Part shown: piece after piece, positions 49,501-64,000 of the stretch
Layout: each line of letters opens with the position of its first letter
Position numbering within the stretch: the first letter of the stretch is position 1
Source: Aristolochia californica
Lineage: Eukaryota > Streptophyta > Magnoliopsida > Piperales > Aristolochiaceae
DNA: 64,000 nucleotides
Direction of reading: 5' to 3'
Assembly (NCBI GenBank): GCA_029961685.1
Contig: JARWKL010000012.1
Coordinates: 12,183,955-12,247,954, forward strand
The notes under the pieces: generated by a model
Database searches by the model: none
Told to the model about the DNA's origin: nothing
Seen by the model: only the letters and a program-made list of their open reading frames with translations
Translations under genes and position numbers: made by a program

Positions 49501-51233
49501 AATCCTGAAAAATCACAGACACTCTTTGGAATTATATCTCTCCACATTTGTGCATTGTGCATCTCCACTTTAGATGTACACTTTTTTATTAAATCAAAAC
49601 TTCGAGTTTTCGTTCTTCCTTCATGCCGTAAACAAAAAAAGGTAAATAGATCACAGCAAAATGAAAATTTTTGAGTTTATGTATGGAAATAAATTAAAAA
49701 ATTAACAAATGTAAGTAATGAAAATTTATTCACACACCACAATTGAACACAAAATTTTTGTTATCCAAGTTTTGGAAATTCCACTAACCCTAATAGCTTG
49801 AAATTTTACAAGAAAGAGAATTCTTCTAGACGTGTTTTAAAAATGGATATGCATGCTTGAAACATGTTAAAGATGAAAATGACCTATGGATCCAATGCTT
49901 TTAATGAGAATAACAAACACTCATTAAATTCTGAAGTGAACGTGCGACGGGATATTTACTCGAGTCAAACAAGCCATTATTTTGCCTGTTTTCAAAAAGC
50001 TGACCTAACAATCATAGATGATTGTAATGTGATTTATCATGAGTAACGGGCTATATTTTTGTAAGAAATGACATACGGATTGGGAGTCAATAGTCAGTTA
50101 AAAATACCACGCCTCCCCGTTTTCCCGACGATTGCAAAACCTCAGATACAAAAACTAAAAAGATCTTACAATCCCTAAAAATTACAAACACTCTTTGGAA
50201 TTATCTCTCCCTACATTTGTGCATTGTGCATCTCCATTTTAGATGTACACTTTTTTCTTAAATCAAAACTTTGAGTTTTCTCTCTCCCTTCATCCTGTAG
50301 AATAGAAAAGGCAAATAGATCACAGAAAAATGAAAATTTATGAGTTTATGTATGAAAAAAATTTAAAACAATAACAAATGTAAGTAAAGAAAATTTATTC
50401 ACACACCAAAAATTAACACAAACCTTTTGTTATACAAGTTTGGGAAATTCCATTAGTTCAACCCTAATAGCATGGAATTTTATAAGAAAGAGATTTGTTC
50501 CACACGTGTTTTAAAAATGGATATGCAAGCTTGAAACATGTTAAAGATGCAAATGACCTATGGATCAAAAGCTTTTAAAGAGAATAACATACGCTCATTA
50601 AATTCTCTAGTGAACGTGCGGTGGGATATTTACCTGAGTCAAACTAGCCATTATCTTGCCCGTTTGGAAAAAGCTCACCTAACAATCATAGATGATTGAA
50701 AAGTGATTTTTCATTCGTAGTGGGATATATTATTGTAAGAAATGACTTACGGATTGGGAGTCAACTCTCAATTAAAAATCCCCCGCCTCCCCCTTTTCCC
50801 GACGATTGCAAACCCTGAGAACTAAAAACTGAAAAGAGCCCACAATCCAGAACAATCACAGACACTCTTTGGAATTATATCTCTCCACATTTTAGATCTA
50901 CACTTTTTTATTAAATCAAAACTTTGAGTTTTCGTTCTCCCTTCATGCAGTAAATAAAAAAAGGTAAATAGATCACAAAAAAATGTAAATTTTAGAGTTT
51001 ATGAATGGATAAAATTTAAAACATTAACAAATGTAAGTAATGAAAATTTATTCACACACCACAATTGAACACAAAATTTTTGTTATCCAAGTTTGGGAAA
51101 TTTTAGAGTTTTTGTGTGAAAAAAAATTAAAACAATAACAAAAGGAAGTATAGAAAATTTACTCACACACCACAAATGAACACAAAAGTTTTGTTTTCCA
51201 AGTTTGATAAATTCCACTAGTTCAACCCTAATT
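43592..51233 (+). repeat. Satellite array, block R1
   Basis: A partial monomer (43592-43737, B-type 3' end), then starts at 43738 (C/A hybrid), 44412 B/C hybrid, 45087 A, 45760 B, 46433 C, 47107 A, 47780 B, 48454 C, 49127 A, 49796 B with C-like 3' end, 50470 A fused to a B 3' end (764 bp). The 43738 monomer contains a local scramble: a near-repeat of the CGCTCATTAAATTCT segment (43859-43890) and loss of the segment that normally holds the CAATCAT/ATGATTG palindrome. Confidence 0.95.
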
Positions 51234-54200
51234 GCATGGAATTTTACAAGAAAGAGATTGCTTCTACATGTGTTTTAAAAATGGATATGCATGCTTCAAA
51301 CATGTTAAAGATGCAAATGACATATGGATCCAAAGCTTTTAAAGAGAATAACAAACGCTCATTAAATTCTCAATGAACGTGCGGTGGGATATTTACCAGA
51401 ATCAAACTAGCCATTATTTTGCCCATTCACAAAAAGCTTACCTAACAGTCATAGATGATTGTAAAGTGATTTATCATCCGTAATGGGCTATATTGTTGTA
51501 AGAAATGACTTACGGATTGGGAATCAACACTCTGTTAAAAACACCCCGCCTCCCCCTTTTCCCGACGATTGCAAAACCTGAGATATAAAAACTAAAAAGA
51601 ACTTAAATTCCCTACAAATTGCAGACTCTCATTGGAATTATCTCTCTCTACATTTGTGCACTATGCGTCTCCATTTTAGATGCACACTTTTTTTCTTAAA
51701 TAAAAACTTTGAGTTTTCTCTCTCCCTTCATCCCGTAAACAAAAAAAGGCAAATACATCACAGCAAAATGAAAATTTTTGAGTTTATGTATGGAAAAAAT
51801 TTAAAACAATAGCAAATGTAAGTAAAGAAAATTTATTCACACACCAAAAATTAACAAAAAACTTTTGTTATCCAAGTTTGGGAAATTCCACTAGTTCAAC
51901 CCTAATAGCTTGGAATTTTACAAGAAAGAGATTTGTTCCACACGTGTTTTAAAAATGGATATGCAAGCTTGAAACATGTTAAAGATGCAAATGACCTACG
52001 GATCCAAAGCTTTTAAAGAGAATAACATACGCTCATTAAATTCTCTAGTGAACGTGCGGTGGGATATTTACCCGAGTCAAACAAGCCATTATTTTGCCCG
52101 TTTGCCAAAAGCTGACCTAACAATCATAGATGATTGTAAAGTGATTTTTCATTTGTAACGGGCTATATTATTGTAAGAAATGACTTACGGATTGGGAGTC
52201 AACACTCAATTAAAAATCTACCGCCTCCCCCTTTTCCCGACGATTGCAAAACCTGAGAACTAAAAACTGAAAAGAGCTCACAATCCAGAAAAATCACACT
52301 CACTCTTTGGAATTATATCTCTCCACATTTGTGCATTGTGCATCTCCATTTTAGATGTACACTTTTTTATTAAATCAAAACTTTGAGTTTTTCGTTCTCC
52401 CTTCATGCCGTAAACAAAAAAAGGTAAATAGATCACTTGAAAATGTAAATTTTATTGTTTATGGAAAAAAATTAAAACATTAACAAATGTAAGTAATGAT
52501 AATTTATTCACACACCACAATTGAACACAAAATTTTTGTTATCCATGTTTGGGAAATTCCAGTAGTTCAACCCAAATAGCTTGAAATTTTACAAGAAAGA
52601 GAATTCTTCTAGACGTGTTTTAAAAATGGATATGCATGCTTCAAACATGTTAAAGATGCAAATGACCAATGGATCCAAAGCTTTTAATGAGAATAACAAA
52701 CACTCATTAAATTTTGAAGTGAACGTGCGGCGGGATATTTACCCGAGTCAAACAAGCAATTATTTTGCCCGTTTTCAAAAAGTTGACCTAACAATCATAG
52801 ATGATTGTAATGTGATTTATTATGAGTAACGGGCTATATTTTTGTAAGAAATGACTTACGGATTGGGAGTCAACACTTTGTTAAAAACACCTCGCCTCCC
52901 CTTTTTCCCGACGATTACAAAACCTGAGATATAAAAACTACAAAGAGCTTAAATTCCCTAAAAATTACAGACACTCATTGGAATTATCTCTCTCTACATT
53001 TGTGCACTGTGCGTCTCCATTTTAGATGTACACTTTTTTCTTACATCAAAACTTTCAGTTCTCTCTCTCCCTCCATCTTGTAAACAAAAAAAGGCAAATA
53101 GATCACAACAAAATGAAAATTTTTGAGTTTATGTATGGAAAAAATTTAAAACAATAACAAATGTAAGTAAAGAAAATTTATTCACAAACCAAAAATTAAC
53201 ACAAAAATTTTGCTATCCAACCTTGGGAAATTCCAGTAGTTCAACCCTAGTAGCTTGGAATTTTACAAGAAAGAGATTTGTTCCACACGTGTTTTAAAAT
53301 GGATATGCAAGCTTGAAACATGTTAAAGATGCAAATGACCTATGGATCCAAAGCTTTTAAAGATAATAACATACACTCATTAAATTCTCTAGTGAACGTG
53401 CGGTGGGATATTTACCCGAGTCAAACAAGCCATTATTTTGCCCTTTGCAAAAAGCTGACCTAAGAATCATAGATGATTGTAAAGTGATTTTTCATTCGTA
53501 ACGGGCTATATTATTGTAAGAAATGACTTACGGATTGGGAGTCAACACTCAATTAAAAATCTCCCGCCTCCCCCTTTTCCCGACGATTGCAAAATCTGAG
53601 AACTAAAAACTGAAATGAGCTCACAATTCTGAAAAATCACACACACTCTTTGGAATTATATCTCTCCACATTTGTGCATTGTGCATCTCCATTTTAGATG
53701 TACACTTTTTTATTAAATCAAAACTTTGAGTTTTTCGTTCTCACTTCATGCCGTAAACAAAAAAAGGTAAATAGATCACTAAAAAATGTAAATTTTAGAG
53801 TTTATGTATGGAAAAAAATTAAAACATTAACAAATGTAAGTAATGATAATTTATTCACACACCACAATTGAACACAAAATTTTTGTTATCCAAGTTTGGG
53901 AAATTCCACTAGTTCAACCCAAATAGCTTGAAATTTTACAAGAAAGAATTCTTCTAGACGTGTTTTAAAAATGGATATGCATGCTTGAAACATGTTAAAG
54001 ATGCAAACGACCTATGGATCCAATGCTTTTAATGAGAATAACAAACACTCATTAAATTCTAAAGTGAATGTGCGGCGGGATATTTACCCGAGTCAAACAA
54101 GCAATTATTTTGCCCGTTTTCAAAAAGTTGACCTAACAATCATAGATGATTGTAATGTGATTTATTATGAGTAACGGGCTATATTTTTGTAAGATATGAC

Positions 54201-57200
54201 ATACGGATTGGGAGTCAACAGTCAGTGAAAAACACCACGCCTCCCCGTTTTCCTTACGATTGCAAAACCTGAGATATAAAAACTAAAAACATCTTACAAT
54301 CCCTAAAAATTACAAACACTCTTTGGAATTATCTCTCCCTACATTTGTGCATTGTGCATCTCCATTTTAGATGAACACTTTTTTCTTAAATAAAAACTTT
54401 GAGTTTTCGCTCTCCCTTCATCCCGTAAACCAAAAAAGGCAAATAGATCACAACAAAATGAAAATTTTAGAGTTTATGTGAAAACAAAAATTAAAACAAT
54501 AACAAATGTAAGTATAGATAATTTACTCACACACCACAAATGAACACAAAAGTTTTGTTTTCCAAGTTTGAGAAATTCCACGAGTACAACCCTAATTGCG
54601 TGGAATTTTACAAGAAAGACATTTCTTCTACACGTGTTTTTTAAAACGGATTTGGATGCTTGAAACATGTTAAAGATGCAAATGACCTATGGATCCAAAG
54701 CTTTTAAAGAGAATAACAAACGCTCATTAAATTCTCAATGAACGTGCGGTGGGATATTTACCAGAATCAAACTAGCCATTATTTTGCCCGTTCACAAAAA
54801 GCTTACCTAATAATCATAGATGATTGTAAAGTGATTTATCATCCATAACGGGCAATATTTTTTTAAGAAATGACTTACGGAATGGGAGTCAACACTCAAT
54901 TAAAAACACCCCGCCTCCCCCTTTTCCTGACAATTACGAAACCTGAGATATAAAAACTAAAAAGAGCTTAAATTCCCTAAAAATTACCGACACTCATTGG
55001 AATTATCTCTCTCTACATTTCTGCACTGTGCGTCTCCATTTTAGATGTGCACTTTTTTCTTAAATCAAAACTTTGAGGTTTCTCTCTCCCTTCATCCCGT
55101 CAACAAAAAAAGGCAAATAGATCACAGCAAAATGTAAATTTTTGAGTTTATATATGGAAAAAATTTTAAAAAATAACAATTGTAAGTAAAGAAAATTTAT
55201 TCACACACCAAAAATTAACACAAAACTTTTGTTATCCAAGTTTTGGAAATTCCACTAGTTCAACCCTAATAGCTTGGAATTTTACAAGAAAGAGATTTGT
55301 TCCACACGTGTTTTAAAAATGGATATGCAAGCTTGAAACATGTTAAAGATGCAAATGACCTATGGATCCAAAGCTTTTAAAGAGAATAACATACGCTCAT
55401 TAAATTCTCTAGTGAACGTGCGGTGGGATATTTACCCGAGTCAAAGAAGCCATTATTTTGCCCGTTTGCAAAAAGTTGACCTAACAATCGTAGATGATTG
55501 TAAAGTAATTTTTTATTCATAACGGGCTATATTATTGTAAGAAATGACTTACGGATTGGGAGTCAACACTCAATTAAAAATCCCCCGCCTCCCCCTTTTC
55601 CTGGCGATTGCAAAACCTGAGAACTAAAACCTGAAAAGAGCTCACATTCCTGAAAAATCACAGACACTCATTGGAATTATATCTCTCCACATTTGTGCAT
55701 TGTGCATCTCCATTTTAGATGTACACTTTTTTATTAAATCAAAACTTTGAGTTTTCGTTCTCCCTTCATGCAGTAAACAAAAAAATGTAGATTTTAGAGT
55801 TTATGTATGGAAAAAAATTAAAACATTAAAAAATGTAAGTAATGAAAATTTATTCACGCACTACAACTGAACACAAAATTTTTGTTATCCAAGTTTGGGA
55901 AATTCCACTAGTTCTACCCTAATAGCATGAAATTTTACAAGAAAGAGAATTCTTCTAGACATGTTTTAAAAATGGATATGCATACTTGAAACATGTTAAA
56001 GATGCAAATGACCTATGGACCCAAAGCTTTTAATGAGAATAACAAACACTCATTAAATTCTGAAGTGAACGTGCAGCGGGATATTTACCCGAGTCAAACA
56101 AGCCATTATTTTGCCCGTTTTCAAAAAGCTGACCTAACAATCATAGATGATTGTAATGTGATTTATCATGAGAAACGGGCTATATTTTTGTAAGAAATGA
56201 CATACGGATTGGGTGTCAACAGTAAGTTAAAAATACCACGCCTCCCCGTTTTCCCGACGATTGCAAAACCTGAGATACAAAAACTAAAAAGATCTTACAA
56301 TCCCTAAAAATTACAAACACTCTTTGGAATTATCTCTCCCTACATTTGTGCATTGTGCATCTCCATTTTAGATGTACACTTTTTTCTTAAATCGAAACTT
56401 TGAGTTTTCGCTCTCCCTTCATCCCGTAAACCAAAAAAGGCAAATAGATCACAACAAAATGAAAATTTTAGAGTTTATGTGTGAAAAAAAATTAAAACAA
56501 TAACAAATGTAAGTATAGAAAATTTACTCACACACCACAAATGAACACAAAAGTTTTGTTTTCCAAGTTTGAGAAATTCCACTAGTTCAACCCTAATTGC
56601 ATGGAATTTTACAAGAAAGAGATTTCTTCTACACGTGTTTTAAAAATGGATATGCATGCTTGAAACATGTTATAGATGCAAATGACCTATGGATCCAAAG
56701 CTTTTAAAGAGAATAACAAACGCTCATTAAATTCTCAATGAACGTGCGGTGGGATATTTACCAGAATCAAACTAGCCATTATTTTGCCCGTTCACAAAAA
56801 GCTTACCTAAGAATCATAGATGACTGTAAAGTGATTTATCTTCCGTAACGGGCTAAATTTTTGTAAAAAATGACTTACGGATTGGGAGTCAGCACTCAGT
56901 GAAAAACACCCCGCCTCCCCCTTTTCCCGACGATTGTAAAAGTTGAGATATAAAAACTAAAAAGAGCTTAAATTCCCTAAAAATTACAGACATTCATTGG
57001 AATTATCTCTCTCTACATTTCTGCACTGTGCGTCTCCATTTTAGATGTACACTTTTTTCTTAAAACAAAACTTTGATTTTTCTCTCTCCCTTCATCCCGT
57101 AAACCAAAAAAGGCAAATAGATCACAGCAAAATGCAAATTTTTGAGTTAATGTATGGAAAAAATTTAAAACAATAACAAATTTAAGTAAAGAAAATTTAT

Positions 57201-60200
57201 TCACACACCAAAAATTAACACAAAACTTTTGTTATCAGAGTTTGGGAAATTCCACTAGTTCAACCCTAATAATAGCTTGGAATTTTACAAGAAAGAGATT
57301 TGTTCCACACGTGTTTTAAAAATGGATATGCAAGCTTGAAACATGTTAAAGATGCAAATGACCTATGGATCCAAAACTTTTAAAGAGAATAACATACGCT
57401 CATTAAATTCTCTAGTGAACGTGCGGTGGGATATTTTCCCGAGTCAAACAAGCCATTATTTTGCCCATTTGCAAAAAGCTGACCTAACAATCATAGATGA
57501 TTGTAAAGTGATTTTTCATTCGTAAGGGGCTATATTATTGTAAGAAATAACTGACGGACTGGGAGTCAACACTCAATTAAAAATCCCTCGCCTCCCCCTT
57601 TTCCCGACGATTGCAAAACCTGAGAACTAAAAACTGAACAGAGCTCACAATCCTGAAAAATCACAGACAATCTTTGGAATTATATCTCTCTACATTTTTG
57701 CATTGTGCATCTCCATTTTAGATGTACACTTTTTTTATTAAATCAAAACTTTGAGTTTTTCGTTCTCCCTTCATGCCGTAATCAAAAAAAGGTAAATAGA
57801 TCACAAAAATATGTAAATTTTAGAGTTTATGTATGGAAAAAAAATTAAAACATTAACAAATGTAAGTAATGAAAATTTATTCACACACCTCAATTGAACA
57901 CAAAATTTTTGTTATCCAAGTTTGGGAAATTCCACTAGTTCAACCCTAATAGCTTGAAATTTTACAAGAAAGAGAATTCTTCTAGACATGTTTTAAAAAT
58001 GGATATGCATGCTTGAAACATGTTAAAGATGCAAATGACCTATGGATCCAAAGCTTTTAATGAGAATAACAAACACTCAATAAGTTCTGAAGTGAACGTG
58101 CGGTGGGATATTTACCCGAGTCAAACAAGTCATTATTTTGCCCGTTTTCAAAAAGCTGACCTAACAATCATAGATGATTGTAATGTGATTTATCATGAGT
58201 AACGGGCTATATTTTTGTAAGAAATGACATACAGATTGGGAGTCAACAGTCAGTTAAAAATACCACGCCTTCCGTGTTTCCCGACGATTGCAAAACCTGA
58301 GATGTAAAAACTAAAAAGATCTTACAATCCCCAAAAATTACAAACACTCTTTGGAATTATCTCTCCCTACATTTGTGCATTGTGCATCGCCATTTTAGAT
58401 GTACACTTTTTTCTTAAATCAAAACTTTGAGTTTTCGCTCTCCCTTCATCCCGTAAACAAAAAAAGGCAAATAGATCACAACAAAATGAAAATTTTAGAG
58501 TTTATGTGTGAAAAAAAATTAAAACAATAACAAATGTAAGTATAGAAAATTTACTCACACACCACGAATGAACACAAAAGTTTTGTTTTCCAAGTTTGAG
58601 AAATTCCACTAGTTCAACCCTAATTGCATGGAATTTTACAAGAAAGAGATTTCTTCTACACGTGTTTTAAAAATGGATATGCATGCTTGAAACATGTTAT
58701 AGATGCAAATGACCTATGGATCCAAAGCTTTTAAAGAGAATAACAAACGCTCATTAAATTCTCAATGAACGTGCGGTGGGATATTTACTAGAATCAAACT
58801 AGCCATTATTTTGCCTGTTCACAAAAAGCTTACCTAATGATTGTAAAGTGATTTATCATCCGTAACGGGCCATATTTTTGTAAGAAATGACTTACGGATT
58901 GGGAGTCAACACTCAGTTAAAAACACCCCACCTCCCCCTTTTCTCGACGATTGCAAAACCTCAGATATAAAAACTAAAAAGAGCTTAAATTCCCTAAAAA
59001 TTACAGACACTCATTGGAATTATCTCTCTCTACATTTGTGCACTGTGCGTCTCCATTTTAGATGTACACTTTTTTCTTAAATCAAAACTTTGAGTTTTCT
59101 CTCTCCCTTCATCCCGTAAACAAAAAAAGGAAAATAGATCACAGCAAAATAAAACTTTTTGAGTTTATGTATGGAAAAAATTTAAAACTATAACAAATGT
59201 AAGTAAAGAAAATTTATTCACACACCAAAAATTAAAAACAAAACTTTTGTTATCCAAGTTCTGGAAATTCCACTAGTTCAACCGTAATAGCTTGGAATTT
59301 TACAAGAAAGAGATTTGTTCCACACGTGTTTGAAAAATGGATATGCAAGCTTGAATCATGTTAAAGAACCAAATGACCTATGGATCCAAAGCTTTTAAAG
59401 AGAATAACATACGCTCAGTAAATTCTGTAGTGAACGTGCGGTGGGATATTTACCCGAGTCAAACAAGCCATTATTTTTCCCGTTTGCAAAAAGCTGACCT
59501 AACAATCATAGATGATTGTAAAGTGATTTTTCATTTGTAATCGGCTATATTATTCTAAGAAATGATTTACGGATTGGGAGTCAACACTCAATTAAAAATC
59601 CCCCGCCTCCCCCTTTTCCCGACGATAGCAAAACCTTAGAACTAAAAACTGAAAAGAGCTCACAATCCAGAAAAATCACACTCTCTTTGGAATTATATCT
59701 CTCCACATTTGTGCATTGTGCATCTCCATTTTAGATGTACACTTTTTTATTAAAATAAAACTTTGAGTTTTTTGTTCTCCCTTCATGCTGTAATCAAAAA
59801 AAGGTAAATAGATCACAAAAATAAGTAAGTTTTAGAGTTTATGTATGGAAAAAAAATTAAAACATTAACAAATTTAACTAATGAAAATTTATTCACACAC
59901 CACAATTGGACACAAAATTTTTGTTATCCAAGTTTGGGAAATTCCACTAGTTCAACCCTAATAGCTTGAAATTTTACAAGAAAGAGAATTCTTCTAGACG
60001 TGTTTTAAAAATGGATATGCATTCTTGAAACATGTTAAAGATGAAAATGACCTATGGATCCAAAGCTTTTCATGAGAATAACAAACACTCAATAAATTCT
60101 GAAGTGAACGTGTGGCGTGATATTTACCCGAGTCAAACAAGCCATTATTTTGCCCGTTTTTAAAAAGCTGACCTAACAATCATAGATGATTGTAATGTGA

Positions 60201-63200
60201 TTTATCATGAGTAACGGGCTATATTATTGTAAGAAATGACTTACGGATTGGGAGTCAACACAAAAATTAAAAATCCCCCGCCTCCCCCTTTTCGGACGAT
60301 TGCAAAACCTGAGAACTAAAAACTGAAAAGAGCTCACAATCCTGAAAAATCACAGACCCTCTTTGGAATTATATCTCTCCACATTTGTGCATTGTGCATC
60401 TCTATTTTAGATGTACACTTTTTTATTAAATCAAAACTTTTAGTTTTCGTTCTCCCTTCATGCTGTAATAAAAAAAAGGTAAATAGATCACAAAAATATG
60501 TAAATTTTAGAGTTTATGTATGGAAAAAAATTAAAACATTAAAAAATGTAAGTAATGAAAATTTATTCACACACCACAATTTAACACAAAATTTTTGTTA
60601 TCCAAGTTTAGGAAATTCCTCTAGTTCAACCCTAATAGCTTGAAATTTTACAAGAAAGAGAATTCTTCTAGACGTGTTTTAAAAATGGATATGCATGCTT
60701 GAAACATGTTAAAGATGCAAATGACCTATTGATCCAAAGCTTTTAATGAGAATAACAAACACTCATTAAATTTTGAAGTGAACGTGCGGCGTGATATTTA
60801 CCCGAGTCAAACAAGCCATTATTTTGCCCGTTTTCAAAAAGCTGACCTAACAATCATAGATGATTGTAATGTGATTTATCATGAGTAACATGCTATATTT
60901 TTTTAAGAAATGACATACGGATTGGGAGTCAACAGTCAGTTTAAAATACCACGCCTCCCCGTTTTCCCGACGATTGCAAAACCTGAGATACAAAAACTGA
61001 AAAGATCTTTCAATCCCTAAAAATTACAAACACTCTTCTGAATTATGTCTCCCTGCTTTTGTGCATTGTGCATCTCCATTTTAGATGTACAATTTTTTCT
61101 TAAATCAAAACTTTGAGTTTTCGCTCTCCCTTCATCCCGTAAACAGAATAAGGCAAATAGATCACAACAAAATGAAAATTTTAGAGTTTGTGTGAAAAAA
61201 AATTAAAACAATAACAAATGTAAGTATAGAAAATTTACTCACACACCACAAATGAACACAAAAGTTTTGTTTTCCAACTTTGAGAAATTCCACTAGTTCA
61301 ACCCTAATTGCATGGAATTTTACAAGAAAGAGATTTCTTCTACACGTGTTTTAAAAATGGATATGCATGCTTGAAACATGTTAAAGATGCAAATGACCTA
61401 TGGATCCAAAGCGTTTAAAGAGAATAACAAATGCTCATTAAATTCTCAATGAACGTGCGGTGGGATATTTACCAGAATCAAACTAGCCATTATTTTTCCC
61501 ATTCACAAAAAGCTTACCTAACAATCATAGATGATTGTAAAGTGATTTATCATCCGTAACGGGCTATATTTTTGTAAGAAATGACTTACGGATTGGGAGT
61601 CAACACTCAGTTAAAAACACCCCGCCTCCCACTTTTCCCGATGATTGCAAGACCTGAAATATAAAAACTAAAAAGAGCTTAAATTCCCTAAAAATTATAG
61701 ACACTCATTGCAATTATCTCTCTCAACATTTGTGCACTGTGCTTCTCCATTTTAGATGTACACTTTTTTCTTAAATCAAAACTTTGAGTTTTCTCTCTCC
61801 CGTCATCCCGTAAACAAGAAAAGGCAAATAGATCACTGCAAAATGAAAATTTTTGAGTTTATGTTTGGAAAAAATTTTAAACAATAACAAATGTAAGTAA
61901 GAAAATTTATTCACACACCAAAAATTAACACAAAACTTTTGTTATCCAAGTTTGGGAAATTCCACTAGTTCAACCCTAATAGCTTGGAATTTTACAAGAA
62001 AGAGATTTGTTGCACACATGTTCTAAAAATGGATAGGCAAGCTTGAAACATGTTAAAGATGCAAATGACCTATGGATCCTAAACTTTTAAAGAGAATAAC
62101 ATACGCTCAATAAATTCTATATTGAACGTGCGGTGGAATATTTACCCGAGTCAAACAAGCCATTATTTTGCCCGTTTGCAAAAAGCTGACCTAACAATCA
62201 TTGATGATTTTAAAGCGATTTTTCATTCGTAACGGGCTATATTATTGTAAGAATTGACATACGGATTGGGAGTCAACACTGAATTAAAGATCCCTCGCCT
62301 CCCCCTTTTCCCGACGATTGCAAAACCTGAGAACTAAAAACTGAAAAGAGCTCACAATCCCTAAAAATAAAAGACACTCTTTGGAATTATATCTCTCCAC
62401 ATTTGTGCATTGTGCATCTCCATTTTAGATGTACACTTTTTTATTAAATCAAAACTTTGAATTTTTCGCTCTGCCTTCATGCTGTAAATAAAAAAAAGGT
62501 AAATACATCACAAAAAAATGTAAATTTTAGAGTTTATGTATGGAAAAAAATTAAAACATTAACAAATATAAGTAGTGAAAATTTATTCACACCACAATTG
62601 AACACAAAATTTTGGTTATCCAAGTTTGGGAAATTCCAATAGTTCAACCCAAATAGCTTGAAATTTTACTAGAAAGAGAATTCTTCTAGACGTGTTTTAA
62701 AAATGGATATGCATGCTTGAAACATGTTAAAGATGCAAATGACCTTTGGATCCAAAGTTTTAATGAGAATCACAAACACTCATTAAATTTTGAAGTGAAC
62801 GTGCGGCGGGATATTTTTACCCGAGTCAAACAAGCCATTATTTTGCCGGTTTTCTAAAAGCTGACCTAACAATCATAGATGATTGTAATGTGATTTATCA
62901 TGAGTAACGGGCTATATTTTTGTAAGAAATGACATACGGATTGGCAATCAACAGTCAGTTAAAAATTCCACGCCTCCCCGTTTTCCCGATGATTGCAACA
63001 CCTAAGATATAAAAACTAAAAAGATCTTACAATCCCTAAAAAATACAAACACTCTTTGGAATTATCTCTCCCTACATTTGTGCATTGTGCATCTCCATTT
63101 TAGATGTACACTTTTTTCTTAAATCAAAACTTTGAGTTTTCGCTCTCCCTTCATCCCGTAAACAAAAAAAGGTAAATAGATCACAGCAAAATGAAAATTT

Positions 63201-64000
63201 TTGAGTTTATCTATGGAAAAAATTTAAAAAATAACAAATGTAAGTAAAGAAAATTTATTCACGCACCAAAAATTAACACAAAACTTTTGTTATCCAAGTT
63301 TGGGAAATTCCACTAGTTCAACCCTAATAGCTTGGAATTTTACAAGAAAGTGATTTGTTCCACACGTGTTTTAAAAATGGATAGGCAAGCTTGAAACATG
63401 TTAAAGATGCAAATGACCTATGGATCCAAAGCTTTTAAAGAGAATAACATACGCTCATTAAATTCTCTAGTGAACGTGCGGTGGGATATTTACGCGAGTC
63501 AAACAAGCCATTATTTTGCCCGTTTGCAAAAAGCTGACCTAACAATCAAAGATGATTGTAAAGTGATTTTTCATTCGTCACGGGCTATATTATTTTAAGA
63601 AATGACTTACGGATTGGGAGTCAACACTCAATTAAAAATCCCCCGCCTCCCCCTTTTCCCGACGATTGCAAAACCTGGGAACTAAAAACTAAAAAGAGCT
63701 CACAATCCTGAAAAATTGCAGACACTCTTTGGAATTATATCTCTCCACATTTGTGCATTGTGCATCTCCCTTTTAGATGTACACTTTTTTATTAAATCAA
63801 AACTTTGAGTTTTTCGTTCTCTCTTCATGCCGTAAACAAAAAAAGGTAAATAGATCACAAAAAAATGTAAATTTTAGAGTTTATGTATGGAAAAAATTTA
63901 AAAGATTAACAAATGTAAGTAATGAAAATTTATTCACACACCACAATTGAACACAAAATTTTTGCTATCCAAGTTTGGGAAATTCCAATAGGTCAACCCT
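51234..64000 (+). repeat. Satellite array, block R2, running off the window
   Basis: Starts at 51234 C, 51908 A, 52579 B/C hybrid, 53253 A, 53926 B, 54598 C, 55272 A, 55925 B, 56599 C, 57275 A, 57952 B, 58625 C, 59290 A, 59964 B/A hybrid, 60648 B, 61310 C, 61982 A, 62656 B with C-like 3' end, 63330 A. The last A monomer is nearly complete at the window edge. The ABC order is most regular between 53253 and 59963. No gene seen. Confidence 0.95.

Noticed and set aside
1..64000. CRISPR array or bacterial origin
   Set aside because: Repeats are 673 bp monomers without spacers, and the inserted genes are plant-viral.

Overview
The window is plant nuclear DNA, most likely satellite heterochromatin. 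It holds two long blocks of one AT-rich tandem repeat (about 1-29690 and 43592-64000) separated by a 13.9 kb insertion made of rearranged endogenous pararetrovirus (Caulimoviridae-type) DNA. I cannot name the host species; the caulimovirid relic and the long satellite point to a flowering plant. No host gene, rRNA or tRNA gene was recognised.

Satellite. The monomer is about 673 bp. Three monomer families recur as A-B-C, giving a higher-order repeat of about 2.02 kb. They differ in their opening bases and in body sites: A carries GAGCTC, B carries GAATTC and AGATCT, and C has a 2-bp deletion in a 60-codon frame. About 75 monomers are present. Many are A/B, B/C or C/A hybrids, and 11451-18154 contains a younger tandem duplication of a five-monomer block. 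The 60-codon frame seen in A and B is not supported as a gene.

Viral insertion, left to right: (1) 29689-31246, an inverted copy of the viral promoter, leader and the 3' tip of a late ORF; (2) 31247-32530, that late ORF (called P6-like here) in forward orientation without its 5' end; (3) 32531-33974, promoter and long structured leader, ending at a tRNA-Met primer-binding site; (4) 34135-37213, a broken ORF1, an intact 30K-type movement protein ORF and a coat protein ORF with one stop; (5) 37394-38389, a second, 3'-truncated P6-like copy; (6) 38381-40186, two partial leaders joined head to tail, ending in a second primer-binding site; (7) 40356-41192, a different gene set (a 128-aa coiled-coil ORF, a short ORF with a caulimovirus ORF VI/viroplasmin domain, and a 71-aa ORF); (8) 41196-42818, a coat protein start fused by deletion to the sequence before a third P6-like copy with four stops; (9) 42819-43591, a third promoter and the start of a leader.

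No protease, reverse transcriptase or RNase H region is visible in the insert. Two unit types share a leader and a 3' half but carry different 5' genes, which suggests either a two-component virus or a recombinant. Both outer junctions show about 3-bp overlaps, there is no target duplication, and the left end lies about 8-11 nt from the predicted minus-strand start. This fits end-joining of linear viral DNA into the satellite with loss of at least about 355 bp of array.
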